Positions 16,699 to 26,179 of a DNA stretch of 64,000 bases are shown here, piece by piece (within the stretch, counting starts at the first letter, position 1; every line of letters starts with the position of its first letter). The DNA is from Caulobacteraceae bacterium (GTDB lineage: Bacteria > Pseudomonadota > Alphaproteobacteria > Caulobacterales > Caulobacteraceae), in contig CANJLK010000003.1 in the NCBI GenBank assembly GCA_947475465.1, forward strand, positions 1 to 64,000, in the 5' to 3' direction. The translations under genes and the position numbers were made by a program. The notes beneath the pieces are model-generated. The model saw nothing but the letters and a program-made list of their open reading frames with translations, searched no databases and had not been told where the DNA came from.

Positions 16699-17439
16699 AT
16701 GGCCAAACCGCCCCAAGCCTCCACGCCGGACATTTCGGTGGTCGTGCCGGTCTTCGATGAGGCCGGCGCGGCGCCCGCGCTGGCCCGTGAGATCGCCCAG
16801 GCCTTCAAAGGGCGGGCCTACGAGCTGATCTTCGTGGACGACGCCAGCCGCGACGGGACGCGCGCGGCGTTGAAGGCGCTGTCGACGGAAATCCCGCAGA
16901 TGCGGGTATTGGCGCACCGCAGGAATTCCGGCCAGAGCCGCTCGATCCGCTCAGGGATCCTGGCGGCGCGGGGGGCCGTGATCGTCACCCTGGACGGCGA
17001 CGGCCAGAACGATCCGGCGGACGCGCCCGGACTGGTCGACGCCCTGCTCGGCGGGCCGCCTGAGCTCGCCCTGGTGGGCGGCGAGCGGGTCAAGCGGCAG
17101 GACAGCCAGGCCAAGAAGATCGCCTCGAAGATCGGCAACGGGGTCAGGAAGCGGCTGCTGAACGACACGGCCAACGACACCGGCTGCGGGCTGAAGGCGT
17201 TCCGGCGCGAGGCCTTCCTGCGGCTCCCCTATTTCGACCACATCCACCGCTACCTGCCGGCGCTCATGCAGCGGGAAGGCTACCAGACTGCGTTCCGCCC
17301 CGTGGGCCACCGGCACCGTCAGACGGGACAATCGAAGTACACCAACCTCGGCCGGCTTTGGGCCTCGCTGTCGGACCTGCTGGGGGTGATCTGGCTGCAG
17401 GCCCGCGCCCGCAATCCGGGCGGCGTCGACGAGGTCTAG
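16699..17439 (+). CDS. family 2 glycosyltransferase, dolichol-phosphate mannose synthase-like
   Basis: The 246-residue product has the DPM1/ArnC-type GT2 core: DISVVVPVFDEAGAAP, ELIFVDDASRDGTRAAL, RNSGQSRSIRSGI, the DXD-like VTLDGDGQNDPADAP, and FRPVGHRHRQTGQSKYTNLG near the C-terminus. Enzymes of this type transfer a sugar from a nucleotide to polyprenyl phosphate on the cytoplasmic face. No transmembrane C-terminus is present, as in single-domain DPM1. It is divergent from the ArnT-like transferase, which needs such a lipid-linked donor, so the two may work together (inference). It is preceded by two hairpins. Confidence 0.88.
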   Translation: MAKPPQASTPDISVVVPVFDEAGAAPALAREIAQAFKGRAYELIFVDDASRDGTRAALKALSTEIPQMRVLAHRRNSGQSRSIRSGILAARGAVIVTLDGDGQNDPADAPGLVDALLGGPPELALVGGERVKRQDSQAKKIASKIGNGVRKRLLNDTANDTGCGLKAFRREAFLRLPYFDHIHRYLPALMQREGYQTAFRPVGHRHRQTGQSKYTNLGRLWASLSDLLGVIWLQARARNPGGVDEV

Positions 17440-17504
17440 GTAAAGGCCGTGAAGATCAGGGTGACGACCGCCAGGTCGATGAACCGGTAGGCAAATTGCT
17501 TCAT
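17436..17504 (-). CDS. possible 22-residue membrane micropeptide
   Basis: An ATG at 17504 opens a 22-codon frame, MKQFAYRFIDLAVVTLIFTA plus FT, ending in TAG. It has basic and aromatic residues first, then a hydrophobic run of about 14 residues, as seen in small membrane peptides. Its last codons overlap the GT2 stop on the other strand. No strong ribosome-binding site precedes it, and I know of no matching family, so it may be chance. Confidence 0.25.
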   Translation of the reverse strand: MKQFAYRFIDLAVVTLIFTAFT

Positions 17505-17636
17505 GTGACGCCCGTGATCGAAGTTCGCGATCAGGGTTAAGCAAGTCCTGCGCCAACCGCGGGCGCGAGGCGCGGGTGTTAGCCGTGACCCCTACAGGGC
17601 GGGATCGCCCCTCCGGCCGGCGAGTTTTGCCGGGCG

Positions 17637-17966
17637 TCAGACCTCGGTCTTGGCGATGCGGCCCTTGGGCGTGCGGCGGTCCTTTTCGCCGGACCATTCG
17701 GCCTTGTTGTAGGCGTGGTTGGCCTTCTCGACGACGGTGGCGCCGGCCCTGAGGCCCCGGCGGGCGCCGGTCTGGCCGGCCAGTTGGGCCGCGATGGCCG
17801 CCGCGCCATCGACCGGCGTGGCCGGGCCTATGGTCTCGGCCTGGCCCACGGGTGTCGGCAGGTTGGAAACTTCCGACGGCGGGGAGTCGTCCGGCCGGTG
17901 GGCGGCGGACTTGCGGGTGCGCCGGATATGGCCGGCGCGCCGGGACGGATCGATCGAGGACGTCAT
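17637..17966 (-). CDS. small basic hypothetical protein
   Basis: The 109-residue product is basic and apparently mostly disordered, with an Arg/Ser-rich start (SRRAGHIRRTRKSAAH), a Pro-rich middle, and a more ordered C-terminus AAIAAQLAGQTGARRGL...KANHAYNKAEWSGEKDRR. It has no signal peptide or membrane segment. Codon use matches the neighbours and it sits 22 bp downstream of phaR on the same strand. I do not recognise a family; the conserved-looking C-terminal half suggests a real gene. Confidence 0.6.
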   Translation of the reverse strand: MTSSIDPSRRAGHIRRTRKSAAHRPDDSPPSEVSNLPTPVGQAETIGPATPVDGAAAIAAQLAGQTGARRGLRAGATVVEKANHAYNKAEWSGEKDRRTPKGRIAKTEV

Positions 17967-17988
17967 CGCACCGCCAGTCTTGCCTTGC

Positions 17989-18630
17989 TCAGCGTCCGGA
18001 GGCCAGCTTCTCGATCTGGGCCTGCATTTCCTCCATGCGCTTCTTCAGGTCGCGCAAGGCCTCGTCGCCCCCCGCGGCCGGCGCGGCGGCCGGGGCCGCA
18101 GCCGTTTCCGGTGGCTCGGCGGACTCGGCCGCGCCCTCGCCGGCCTTGGCGAAGCCGAAGGGGGTGAACATCTTCATGGCGCGGTTGAACATGGCCATGT
18201 TCTGGGCGATCTGCGCGTCGAACACGCCCGCGCCCATGGTGGGGGCGAGGCCGGGGGCGAGCGAGGTCAGCTGGCCGCGCATCCGTTCCTGCTGCTGGGT
18301 GAAGCTGGCGAGCGACATCTCCAGGTAGCTCGGCAGGAAGGACTGCATGGAGTTGCCGTAAAACCCGATCAGCTGGCGAAGGAACTGGATCGGCAGCAGG
18401 CTCTGACCCTGGCTCTCCTCCTCGAAGATGATCTGGGTCAGGACGGAGCGGGTGATGTCATCGTTGGTCTTGGCGTCATAGACGACAAAATCGACGCCCT
18501 TCTTCGTCATTTCCGCGAGATGCTCGAGGGTGACGTAGCTGGACGAGGCGGTGTTGTAGAGCCGCCGGTTGGCGTACTTCTTGATGACCACCTTCTCACC
18601 GGAGGGCGGAGTTTCCTGGGTGTCGGTCAT
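17989..18630 (-). CDS. phaR: polyhydroxyalkanoate synthesis repressor PhaR
   Basis: PhaR binds both PHB granules and DNA and represses phasin and pha genes. The 213-residue product has the N-terminal DNA-binding domain VVIKKYANRRLYNTASSSYVT and the following PHB accumulation regulatory domain (RSVLTQIIFEEESQG, FLPSYLEMSLASFTQQQERM). An Ala/Pro-rich linker and a short C-terminal coiled coil (LRDLKKRMEEMQAQIEKL) complete it. The ATG at 18630 has AAGGA 7-8 bases upstream and gives the standard start. It is divergent from phaA; the 186-bp gap holds a CTGC-N3-GCAG site. Confidence 0.94.
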   Translation of the reverse strand: MTDTQETPPSGEKVVIKKYANRRLYNTASSSYVTLEHLAEMTKKGVDFVVYDAKTNDDITRSVLTQIIFEEESQGQSLLPIQFLRQLIGFYGNSMQSFLPSYLEMSLASFTQQQERMRGQLTSLAPGLAPTMGAGVFDAQIAQNMAMFNRAMKMFTPFGFAKAGEGAAESAEPPETAAAPAAAPAAGGDEALRDLKKRMEEMQAQIEKLASGR

Positions 18631-18690
18631 CCCGAATCCTTTTTGCCGGCCTGAGGGTCTCGAAGAATGGCGCGACGGCGACGCCTTGTT

Positions 18691-18701
18691 CTGCATTGCA
18701 G
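18691..18701. promoter_or_regulatory. predicted PhaR operator
   Basis: CTGCATTGCAG fits the CTGC-N3-4-GCAG sequence reported for Paracoccus PhaR. It lies 61 bases upstream of the phaR start and 116 upstream of phaA, well placed for autoregulation and for control of phaAB. Confidence 0.6.
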
Positions 18702-18816
18702 TATCGCGGATGCGAGCAAATTGGCAAATGGGTCAAATCACCGCCGGGCTTGCGGAAATCCCGACGGGTCCCGATAGAAGCAATCAAGCCGCCAATTCGC
18801 GGCAGGAGCCAATTTC

Positions 18817-19992
<1,176 letters not shown>

Positions 19993-20040
19993 ACTGAGAC
20001 CTCCGGAGTCCCGGAAGCTCAGGCGTTGGGGAGAACGTCT

Positions 20041-20763
20041 ATGACCCGAGTGGCATTTGTGACGGGGGGGACCCGCGGGATCGGGCGCGCCATCGTCGAG
20101 CGGCTGAAGAGCGACGGCATGAAGGTGGCCGCGGGCTATTCGGGCAATGACGCCGCCGCCGCCGCCTGCGCCAAGGAACTGGGAGTCATGGTGGTGAAGG
20201 GCAACGTCGGCAGTTTCGACGACTGCGCCCGGGCCGTGGCCGAGGTCGGCGCCGAGCTCGGCCCGATCGATGTCCTGGTCAACAACGCCGGTATCACGCG
20301 CGACGGCGTGTTCCACCGGATGACCGCCGACCAGTGGAGCGACGTCATCCGGGTCAACATGGACAGCCTGTTCAACATGACCCGCCAGGTGATCGAGGGC
20401 ATGCGCGAGCGCGAATGGGGCCGGATCATCAATATCTCCTCGATCAACGGCCAGAAGGGCCAGGCCGGCCAGACCAACTATTCCGCCGCCAAGGCCGGTC
20501 TGATCGGCTTCACCAAGGCGCTCGCCCTGGAGAACGCCAAGAAGGGCATCACGGTCAACGCCATCGCGCCGGGCTATATCGACACCGAGATGGTGCAGGC
20601 GGTGCCGGAAAAGGTGCTGGAGGCGATCGTCGGGCAGATCCCGGTGGGCCGCCTGGGCCGGGGCGACGAGATCGCCGACATGGTGGCCTTCCTGGCCGGC
20701 GAGCAGGCGGGCTATGTGACCGGCTCGACACTGTCGCTGAACGGCGGTCAATATATGGCTTGA
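20041..20763 (+). CDS. phaB: acetoacetyl-CoA reductase (NADPH)
   Basis: PhaB reduces acetoacetyl-CoA to (R)-3-hydroxybutyryl-CoA for PHB synthesis. The 240-residue short-chain dehydrogenase shows the nucleotide motif VTGGTRGIGRAI, NNAGITRDGVFHRMT, and the catalytic Ser-Tyr-Lys in NISSINGQKGQAGQTNYSAA, with Tyr147 and Lys151. The sequence INGQKGQAGQTNYSAAKAG is typical of PhaB. GGGGAG is placed 7 bases before the ATG at 20041. It forms an operon with phaA. Confidence 0.96.
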   Translation: MTRVAFVTGGTRGIGRAIVERLKSDGMKVAAGYSGNDAAAAACAKELGVMVVKGNVGSFDDCARAVAEVGAELGPIDVLVNNAGITRDGVFHRMTADQWSDVIRVNMDSLFNMTRQVIEGMREREWGRIINISSINGQKGQAGQTNYSAAKAGLIGFTKALALENAKKGITVNAIAPGYIDTEMVQAVPEKVLEAIVGQIPVGRLGRGDEIADMVAFLAGEQAGYVTGSTLSLNGGQYMA

Positions 20764-20817
20764 TGACCTTGGGGGCGTCGAAAAACGGCCTCAGTCGGCC
20801 CGCATCCCTTTAGCGTC

Positions 20818-21672
20818 ATGACAGGCGAGCCTTCGGCGTTTTCTCGGACGATCTGCGCGCTCGCCCTCCGCGTCCTTCTCGTAGGATTTGGTCTGGGCGG
20901 CGTGGCCGGCGCCGCCGTGGCCCAGCCGTTCGGCGGCGGACCGGGCCACGGATTTGGCGGCCGCCCGGCGGGGGTGGGTCCCGATCACGGGTTCCAGGCC
21001 CTGCGGGAAGGCCTGTTCGGCGGCCCGCAGCCGGACGGGCGCCAGGCCGCGGGCCTACCCGTCGCCCGCTACGTCTCCGAGGACGGCGACGTTTTCATTC
21101 TCGACCGCAGCCAAGCCCGGCCGCTCCTGAAGTTCGAGAACAGCGGTGAGGTGTGGGTGCTGCAGGCCCAGCCCGCCCCGCGCGGCGACGTGATCTACAA
21201 GAACGAACTGGGCGAGCCCGTGCTGCGCGCCACCCGCCTGGGCGGGCTGACGGTGTTCACCGACCATCGCCCCGATGGCGAGGCCGCGGCGCTGGCGGGC
21301 GCGGGGGCGCCGCTCAGGCTGATGCTGCTGGGCCCGCAGGCCCTGTTCGAGCGTCTGGCCCAGGCCAGCTTCCGGGCCAGTCACGCCGCGCGCCACGCCA
21401 TCCTGTTCGACGCCGAGGCCAATCCCAACTCCTCGGCCCTGATCGCCGACGCCGCCATGGTGGCGAGCCTGGCGGTGGTCCGCTGCGCCGACAAGCCAGA
21501 GGCCCAGAGCTTCGTCTCGCGCCTACGCCGGGTGTTCCTGATCGAGGGCCGCAAGGCCGGCGCCCAGTTCGCCCAGGGCACCTTGAAAATCACGGTCGCC
21601 CCCAAGCAGGGCCTGGCCGGCCGACCGTCCTCCGACCGCATCCTGGCGATGGCGATCTCCACGGCGCACTGA
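20818..21672 (+). CDS. secreted protein of unknown function (possibly DUF4908)
   Basis: The 284-residue product has a signal peptide ending near GAAVAQPF, then a Gly/Pro/His-rich stretch, then a mixed alpha/beta domain containing SEDGDVFILDRSQARPLLKF and GDVIYKNELGEPVLRATRLG. The pattern matches my recollection of the caulobacterial DUF4908 family, which I cannot confirm. It is probably periplasmic. Two cysteines are seen (one in VVRCADKPEA). It lies 54 bp after phaB and may be read through from that operon. No function known. Confidence 0.7.
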   Translation: MTGEPSAFSRTICALALRVLLVGFGLGGVAGAAVAQPFGGGPGHGFGGRPAGVGPDHGFQALREGLFGGPQPDGRQAAGLPVARYVSEDGDVFILDRSQARPLLKFENSGEVWVLQAQPAPRGDVIYKNELGEPVLRATRLGGLTVFTDHRPDGEAAALAGAGAPLRLMLLGPQALFERLAQASFRASHAARHAILFDAEANPNSSALIADAAMVASLAVVRCADKPEAQSFVSRLRRVFLIEGRKAGAQFAQGTLKITVAPKQGLAGRPSSDRILAMAISTAH

Positions 21673-21699
21673 GGCGGCCCTTGTCGCCGCTTGTACGAT

Positions 21700-21802
21700 C
21701 GTCATGGCCGGGCCCGTCCCGGCCATCCACATGCGCCGATCTCTCGGAATTGCCCCGAACCGCCCGCGCGTCTGGATCCCCGGGACGACCCCGGGGATGA
21801 CG
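21700..21802. repeat. bipartite palindromic intergenic element bounded by CGTCAT/ATGACG
   Basis: Two hairpins flank a spacer: CATGGCCGGG-cccgt-CCCGGCCAT on the left and ATCCCCGGG-acgac-CCCGGGGAT on the right. The outer ends are CGTCAT and ATGACG, as in the 13.9 kb element. Such paired hairpins look like REP/BIME-type dispersed repeats. It separates the convergent DUF4908-like and gloB genes, where it could also terminate transcription. Confidence 0.65.
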
Positions 21803-21826
21803 CAGTCGAAAGCGGGGAACGAACTC

Positions 21827-22588
21827 CTATCCCTTGAAGCCGTCCTTGGCGGCGCGGACCGCGCCGAAGGCTTCGTAATCGGGCTTGCCCTCAGCCCCGA
21901 CCCGGCCGGCCAGGACCGGCGCGCGCAGGAAGGGGTTGGTGGCCTTTTCCAGGGCGATGGTGGTGGGAACGGTGGGCTCACCGCGCTCGCGTTTGGCAAA
22001 TATGTCCGCCGCGCGGGTCTGCAAGGCGGGGGCGTCGTCCACCGACAGCGCGAAGCGGGCGTTCGAGGCGGTGTATTCGTGGGCGCAATAGACGGTGGTC
22101 TGGTCGGGAAGGGCGGCCAGGCGCTGCAGGCTGGTCCACATCTGCTCGGCGGTGCCTTCGAAGAGCCGTCCGCAGCCCAGGGCGAACAGGGTGTCGCCGA
22201 CGAAGGCGATTTTGTCGGCGGCGTCGAAATAGGCGATGTGGCCCAGGGTGTGGCCGCCGGTCTCGATCACCTCGAAGCGGGTCTCGCCCAATTGCACCGT
22301 GTCGCCGCCGACAACTTCGCGGTCCAGGGGGGTCAGGCGGGTGACTTCGCCCGGACCTACCACGGTGGCGCCGGTGGCGGCCTTGATCTCGGCGTTGCCG
22401 CCGGCGTGGTCGGGATGCCAGTGGGTGTTGAGGATCAGGTCCAGCTTCCAGCCCAGCTTGTCCAGTTCGGACAGGATGGCGGCGGCGTCAGGGGTATCGA
22501 TGCAGGCGGTCTTCCCCGTCGCCTCGTCGCGGGCCAGGAAGCCGTAGTTGTCCTGCAGGCAGGGGAACTGGTGGACGGTAAGCGTCAT
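21827..22588 (-). CDS. gloB: hydroxyacylglutathione hydrolase (glyoxalase II)
   Basis: Glyoxalase II hydrolyses S-lactoylglutathione to lactate and glutathione, finishing methylglyoxal detoxification. The 253-residue metallo-beta-lactamase-fold product has the dinuclear metal motif LNTHWHPDHAGGN, HTLGHIAYFD, FVGDTLFALGCGRLFEGT and VYCAHEYTASNARFAL, all typical of GloB. The ATG at 22588 gives the standard start MTLTVHQFPCLQDNYGF; a longer frame from 22624 is not supported. It is divergent from the next methyltransferase gene. Confidence 0.96.
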   Translation of the reverse strand: MTLTVHQFPCLQDNYGFLARDEATGKTACIDTPDAAAILSELDKLGWKLDLILNTHWHPDHAGGNAEIKAATGATVVGPGEVTRLTPLDREVVGGDTVQLGETRFEVIETGGHTLGHIAYFDAADKIAFVGDTLFALGCGRLFEGTAEQMWTSLQRLAALPDQTTVYCAHEYTASNARFALSVDDAPALQTRAADIFAKRERGEPTVPTTIALEKATNPFLRAPVLAGRVGAEGKPDYEAFGAVRAAKDGFKG

Positions 22589-22671
22589 GGGTGGCCTCCA
22601 ACGGAACGCGACATCGCCGAGCAAAGCGATTTAGGTTGGCTGGACCGCCAAGTCGAGCATAGCCATCCCCC

Positions 22672-23496
22672 ATGCGCCGCGACGTCCTCGATCTGCGTCA
22701 GTTCTACGCCTCCGACCTGGGCCGGGCGGCCCGCGCCATGGTCGGGCGCAAGGTGCTGGAGGCCTGGGGCGACGCGCGGGGGCTGGACGTCCTGGCGCTG
22801 GGCTACGCCACCCCGTTCGTGGCGCCGATGCAAGGCAAGGCCCGCCGCGTGGTGGCGGCCATGCCGGCCCAACAGGGCGTGGAGGTCTGGCCGGCCGACG
22901 GGCGCAACCTGGCGACCCTGACGCCTGAAGATTCGCTGCCCTTCGCCAACGCCCTGTTCGACCGCATCCTGGTGGTCCACGGCATCGAGGAGAGCCCCGA
23001 CCCGATCGGCCTGTTGCGCGAGGTCTGGCGGGTGCTGGCGCCCTCGGGCCGGGTGGTGGTCGCCGTGGCGGCGCGAAACGGCTTCTGGGCCAATTCCGAG
23101 CGGACGCCGTTCGGTCATGGCCGGCCCTACAGCCGCCAGCAGCTGGCGGAACTGCTGCGCGAGGCCGAACTGGAGCCGTCGGGCTGGACCCGGGCGCTCT
23201 ATGTGCCGCCGGTCGGCTGGCTGGCCGGATCGGCGGAGGGCTTCGAACAGATGGGCTCGCGCCTGTGGCCGGGCTTTTCGGGCCTGCTGCTGATGGAGGC
23301 GGTGAAACAGACCTTCGCCGTCAAGCCCCGGGCTAAGCGCGCGCGGCTGCGGACCGGACGGCCGCTGCTGGCGCCGGCCCCGGGCGGGGCGCCGGCCTCG
23401 CGCAATTCCGAAACGCCCGCCGCGACCAATCGCTTGGAAGCCGCCGCCGAAGGCCTTAGCCTTGCGGCCAAATCACCCGGAGACGCCGCCCCATGA
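22672..23496 (+). CDS. SAM-dependent methyltransferase
   Basis: The 274-residue product has a class I methyltransferase core: the motif I region WGDARGLDVLALGYATPFVAP, the acidic loop VEVWPADGRNLATL, and FDRILVVHGIEESPDPIGLLREVWRVLAPSGRVVV. Motif I is degenerate compared with the usual GxGxG. The C-terminal 70 residues are Pro/Ala-rich with basic residues. It overlaps the P-II gene by 4 bases, so it is co-translated with it, and it is divergent from gloB. Its substrate is unknown. Confidence 0.8.
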   Translation: MRRDVLDLRQFYASDLGRAARAMVGRKVLEAWGDARGLDVLALGYATPFVAPMQGKARRVVAAMPAQQGVEVWPADGRNLATLTPEDSLPFANALFDRILVVHGIEESPDPIGLLREVWRVLAPSGRVVVAVAARNGFWANSERTPFGHGRPYSRQQLAELLREAELEPSGWTRALYVPPVGWLAGSAEGFEQMGSRLWPGFSGLLLMEAVKQTFAVKPRAKRARLRTGRPLLAPAPGGAPASRNSETPAATNRLEAAAEGLSLAAKSPGDAAP

Positions 23497-23837
23497 AGAT
23501 GATTGTCGCCGTCATCAAGCCGAGCCGCCTGGACGCGGTTCTGGACGCCGTCACCGAGGCCGGCGCGTCGGGTCTGACCGTGACCGAGGTGCGCGGCTAT
23601 GGCCGCCAGCGCGGCAAGACTGAGGTCTACCGGGGCGCCGAATATGAGGTGAAGCTGCTGCCCAAGGTGAAGCTGGAGATCGCCGTCCCCGACGATATCG
23701 TCTCGGCGGTGATGGACGCCGTGGCGGCCACCGCCAGCACCGGCAAGATCGGCGACGGCAAGGTCTTCGTGCTCGACCTGGAACAGGCCATGCGCATTCG
23801 CACCGGCGACCGCGACGCGGCGGCTATCGCCGGCTGA
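23493..23837 (+). CDS. glnB: P-II family nitrogen regulatory protein
   Basis: P-II proteins sense glutamine/2-oxoglutarate and ADP/ATP and regulate glutamine synthetase adenylylation, NtrB and ammonium transport. The 114-residue product has the full family pattern: IVAVIKPSRLDAV, TVTEVRGYGRQRGKTEVYRG, and AEYEV with the uridylylatable Tyr of the T-loop at about residue 51. VPDDIVSAVMDAV, GKIGDGKVFVLDLEQAMRIRTG and the B/C loops follow. No amtB or glnA is adjacent, so the choice between GlnB and GlnK is open. It overlaps the upstream methyltransferase by 4 bases and the convergent metW by 14 bases. Confidence 0.9.
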   Translation: MKMIVAVIKPSRLDAVLDAVTEAGASGLTVTEVRGYGRQRGKTEVYRGAEYEVKLLPKVKLEIAVPDDIVSAVMDAVAATASTGKIGDGKVFVLDLEQAMRIRTGDRDAAAIAG

Positions 23838-24432
23838 GCAGGAAGAGCGCGGTCTCCGAGCGCCAGTTCTCCAGCGCGCCGCGCGGATTGATCGGTCGCG
23901 CCGGCTTGCCGGTAGTGAGCGCCGCGCAGGCGTCGATCCGCAAATCCAGTTCCCCGCACAGGTCGTTGAAGTCGGCGAGCGTGCACAGGTGGATGTTGTC
24001 CGTCGCCCACCAGGGGTCGGGCAGGGCGCGGGTCTCCGGCATCCGGCCCCGGGTCATCAGCGATGCGCGCATGCGCCAGTGGCCGAAGTTGGGGACCGAG
24101 ACGATGGCCTGGTCGGCGATCCGAAGCATTTCGGTGAGCACGTGCCGGGGATTGCGCATCTGCTGCAGGGTCTTGGAGAGGATCGCGTAGTCGAAGGCCT
24201 TGGTCGGAAAATGGTCGAGATCGCGGTCGCCGTCGCCCTGCACCACCGCCAGCCCCTTGGCCAGGCAGGCCGAGACGCCGGCCTGGCTGATCTCCAGCCC
24301 CTGGCCGTCGACGCCCTTCTCGGCGACCAGCCGCTCCAGCAGTTCGCCCTCGCCGCAGCCCACGTCCAGCACCCGGGCGCCGGGGCGCACCAGCCGCAGG
24401 ATCTCGTCGAAGTCTTCGCGCCCGGCTCCCAT
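23824..24432 (-). CDS. metW: MetW, methionine biosynthesis protein
   Basis: MetW works with homoserine acyltransferase in methionine synthesis and belongs to the methyltransferase fold. The 202-residue product has the class I motif VLDVGCGEGELLERLV, then VDGQGLEISQAGVSAC, FDYAILSKTLQQMRNPRHVL and VPNFGHWRMRASLMTRGRMPE, all diagnostic of MetW. The ATG at 24432 lies 2 bases after the metX stop codon, so metX-metW is one operon. Much longer in-frame upstream readings are overlapping shadows of metX. Confidence 0.93.
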   Translation of the reverse strand: MGAGREDFDEILRLVRPGARVLDVGCGEGELLERLVAEKGVDGQGLEISQAGVSACLAKGLAVVQGDGDRDLDHFPTKAFDYAILSKTLQQMRNPRHVLTEMLRIADQAIVSVPNFGHWRMRASLMTRGRMPETRALPDPWWATDNIHLCTLADFNDLCGELDLRIDACAALTTGKPARPINPRGALENWRSETALFLLSRR

Positions 24433-24434
24433 GG

Positions 24435-25589
24435 CTAGATCCCGCGCGCCTGGGCCGTGGAATTGAAGAAGCCGCGCAAGGTCCGGTCGAGCTCCGGCTC
24501 GTCGAGGAAGAAGGCGTCGTGGCCCTTGTCGGTCTCGATCTCCACGAAGCTGGCCCGGCAGCCCGCGGCGTTGAGCGCGCGCACGATGTCGCGGCTCTCG
24601 GCGGTGGAATAGAGCCAGTCGGAGGAGAAGGAGAGCACGCAGAACCGCACCGCCCGGGCCCGCTGGAATGCCTGGGCCAGGACGCCGCCGTGCTGTGCGG
24701 CCAGGTCGAAATAGTCGAGCGCGCGGGTGATGTAGAGGTAGGCGTTGGCGTCGAAGCGGTCGACGAAGCTCTGCCCCTGGTGGCGCAGGTAGCTTTCCAC
24801 CTGGAAGTCGGCGTCGAAACCCCACGACAGGCCGTCTCGCTGCAGCTCCCGGCCGAACTTCCGCTGCAGGGCCTCTTCCGACAGATAGGTGATGTGGGCG
24901 GCCATGCGGGCGACCGCCAGTCCCTTGTCGGGCCGGACTCCGGCGGCGTCGTAGGCGCCCCCGCGCCAGTCGGGATCGGCCATGATCGCCTGGCGCCCAA
25001 CCTCGTGGAAGGCGATGTTCTGGGCGGAGTGGCGCGCGGCGGCGCCGATGCAGACGGCGCTGAACAGCTTTTCCGGATAGTCCGCCGCCCATTGCAGGAC
25101 CTGCATCCCGCCCATGGAGCCGCCGACCACCGCCAGCAGGGACGGGATGCCCATGGCCTCGATCAGCATGGCCTGGGCGCGGACCATGTCGGCGATGGTG
25201 ATCACCGGGAAGCTGAGGCCATAGACCTTGCCGGTGGCCGGATCGATCGAGGCTGGGCCTGTCGAGCCCATGCAGCCGCCGACCACATTGGTGGCGATGA
25301 TGAAGTAGCGGTCGGGGTCCAGCGGCAGGCCCGGGCCGATGACCTTGTTCCACCAGCCCGGCTTGCCGGTCACCGGGTGGGTCGAGGCGGCGTACTGGTC
25401 GCCGGTCAGGGCATGGCATACGAGGATGGCGTTGGACTTGGCGGCATTGAGCGCGCCGTAGGTGTTGTAGCCGATCTCCAGGGGCGAGAGGCTGGCGCCG
25501 GAGTCCAGGCGCAGCGCCGTCTCCGCCGGGAACCGCCAGGTTCCGCCGTGGGTCTCGATCGCCGGGTCTGACTGATCCTTCGCGTCCAT
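24435..25589 (-). CDS. metX: homoserine O-acetyltransferase
   Basis: MetX acylates L-homoserine for methionine synthesis by transsulfuration or direct sulfhydrylation. The 384-residue alpha/beta-hydrolase-fold product carries the nucleophile Ser158 in [15 protein letters not shown], the Asp region [13 protein letters not shown] and the His in [16 protein letters not shown]. The N-terminus [17 protein letters not shown] fits the family when started at the ATG at 25589; an in-frame ATG at 25667 would add 26 low-complexity residues and crowd the divergent sixA. Whether it uses acetyl- or succinyl-CoA is not certain. It is an operon with metW. Confidence 0.94.
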   Translation of the reverse strand: MDAKDQSDPAIETHGGTWRFPAETALRLDSGASLSPLEIGYNTYGALNAAKSNAILVCHALTGDQYAASTHPVTGKPGWWNKVIGPGLPLDPDRYFIIATNVVGGCMGSTGPASIDPATGKVYGLSFPVITIADMVRAQAMLIEAMGIPSLLAVVGGSMGGMQVLQWAADYPEKLFSAVCIGAAARHSAQNIAFHEVGRQAIMADPDWRGGAYDAAGVRPDKGLAVARMAAHITYLSEEALQRKFGRELQRDGLSWGFDADFQVESYLRHQGQSFVDRFDANAYLYITRALDYFDLAAQHGGVLAQAFQRARAVRFCVLSFSSDWLYSTAESRDIVRALNAAGCRASFVEIETDKGHDAFFLDEPELDRTLRGFFNSTAQARGI

Positions 25590-25681
25590 CCGGGCCTTAG
25601 GACCGCCAAGCCCTTTCACTGTCAATGGCTTCGCAGTGGGCGCCTGGGCCGCTATGACGGGTGTCAAAGGGTGGAGTATAG

Positions 25682-26179
25682 ATGGACCGGCTGATCCTCT
25701 TGCGGCACGGCAAGGCCGAGGCGGAATCCGACAGCGGCGAGGACTTCGACCGGCGGCTGGCCGCGCGCGGCGCCGAGGCGACCGCTGCGACCGCCGCCCG
25801 CCTGGCCGGCCTGGGGCTGGTGGCGGACCTGGTTCTGGTTTCGCCGGCGGCCCGCACCCGTGAAACCTGGGTGGCCGCGCAACCCGCCTCGCCCAAGGCG
25901 GGCGTGCGCTTCGAGGACGATCTGTACCACGCCGATTCCACTGAGATCTGGGCGATTGCCGAGCGGGCCGGCGCGGATGCCGGGACGGTGATGGTGGTGG
26001 GCCACAATCCCGGCATCCAGGAACTTTCCGCCCGCCTGCTGATCGAGGCCCATGCGCCGGCCGCGGCTATCGCCAAGGTCACGCGCGGCTTTCCCACCGC
26101 GGCGGCCGTGGCGTTCCAGATCGACGCGGCGGGGCGCCCGGTCTTCGAGGGCCTGGTGTTCCCGGAGCGCGGCGAATGA
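25682..26179 (+). CDS. sixA: SixA-type phosphohistidine phosphatase
   Basis: SixA removes phosphate from phosphohistidines and belongs to the RHG branch of the histidine phosphatase superfamily. The 165-residue product has [13 protein letters not shown] with Arg8-His9-Gly10, [15 protein letters not shown], and a second catalytic His in [13 protein letters not shown] very short upstream leader is shared with divergent metX. It overlaps the next gene by 4 bases and begins the sixA-DUF952-pyrD operon. Confidence 0.92.
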   Translation: MDRLILLRHGKAEAESDSGEDFDRRLAARGAEATAATAARLAGLGLVADLVLVSPAARTRETWVAAQPASPKAGVRFEDDLYHADSTEIWAIAERAGADAGTVMVVGHNPGIQELSARLLIEAHAPAAAIAKVTRGFPTAAAVAFQIDAAGRPVFEGLVFPERGE

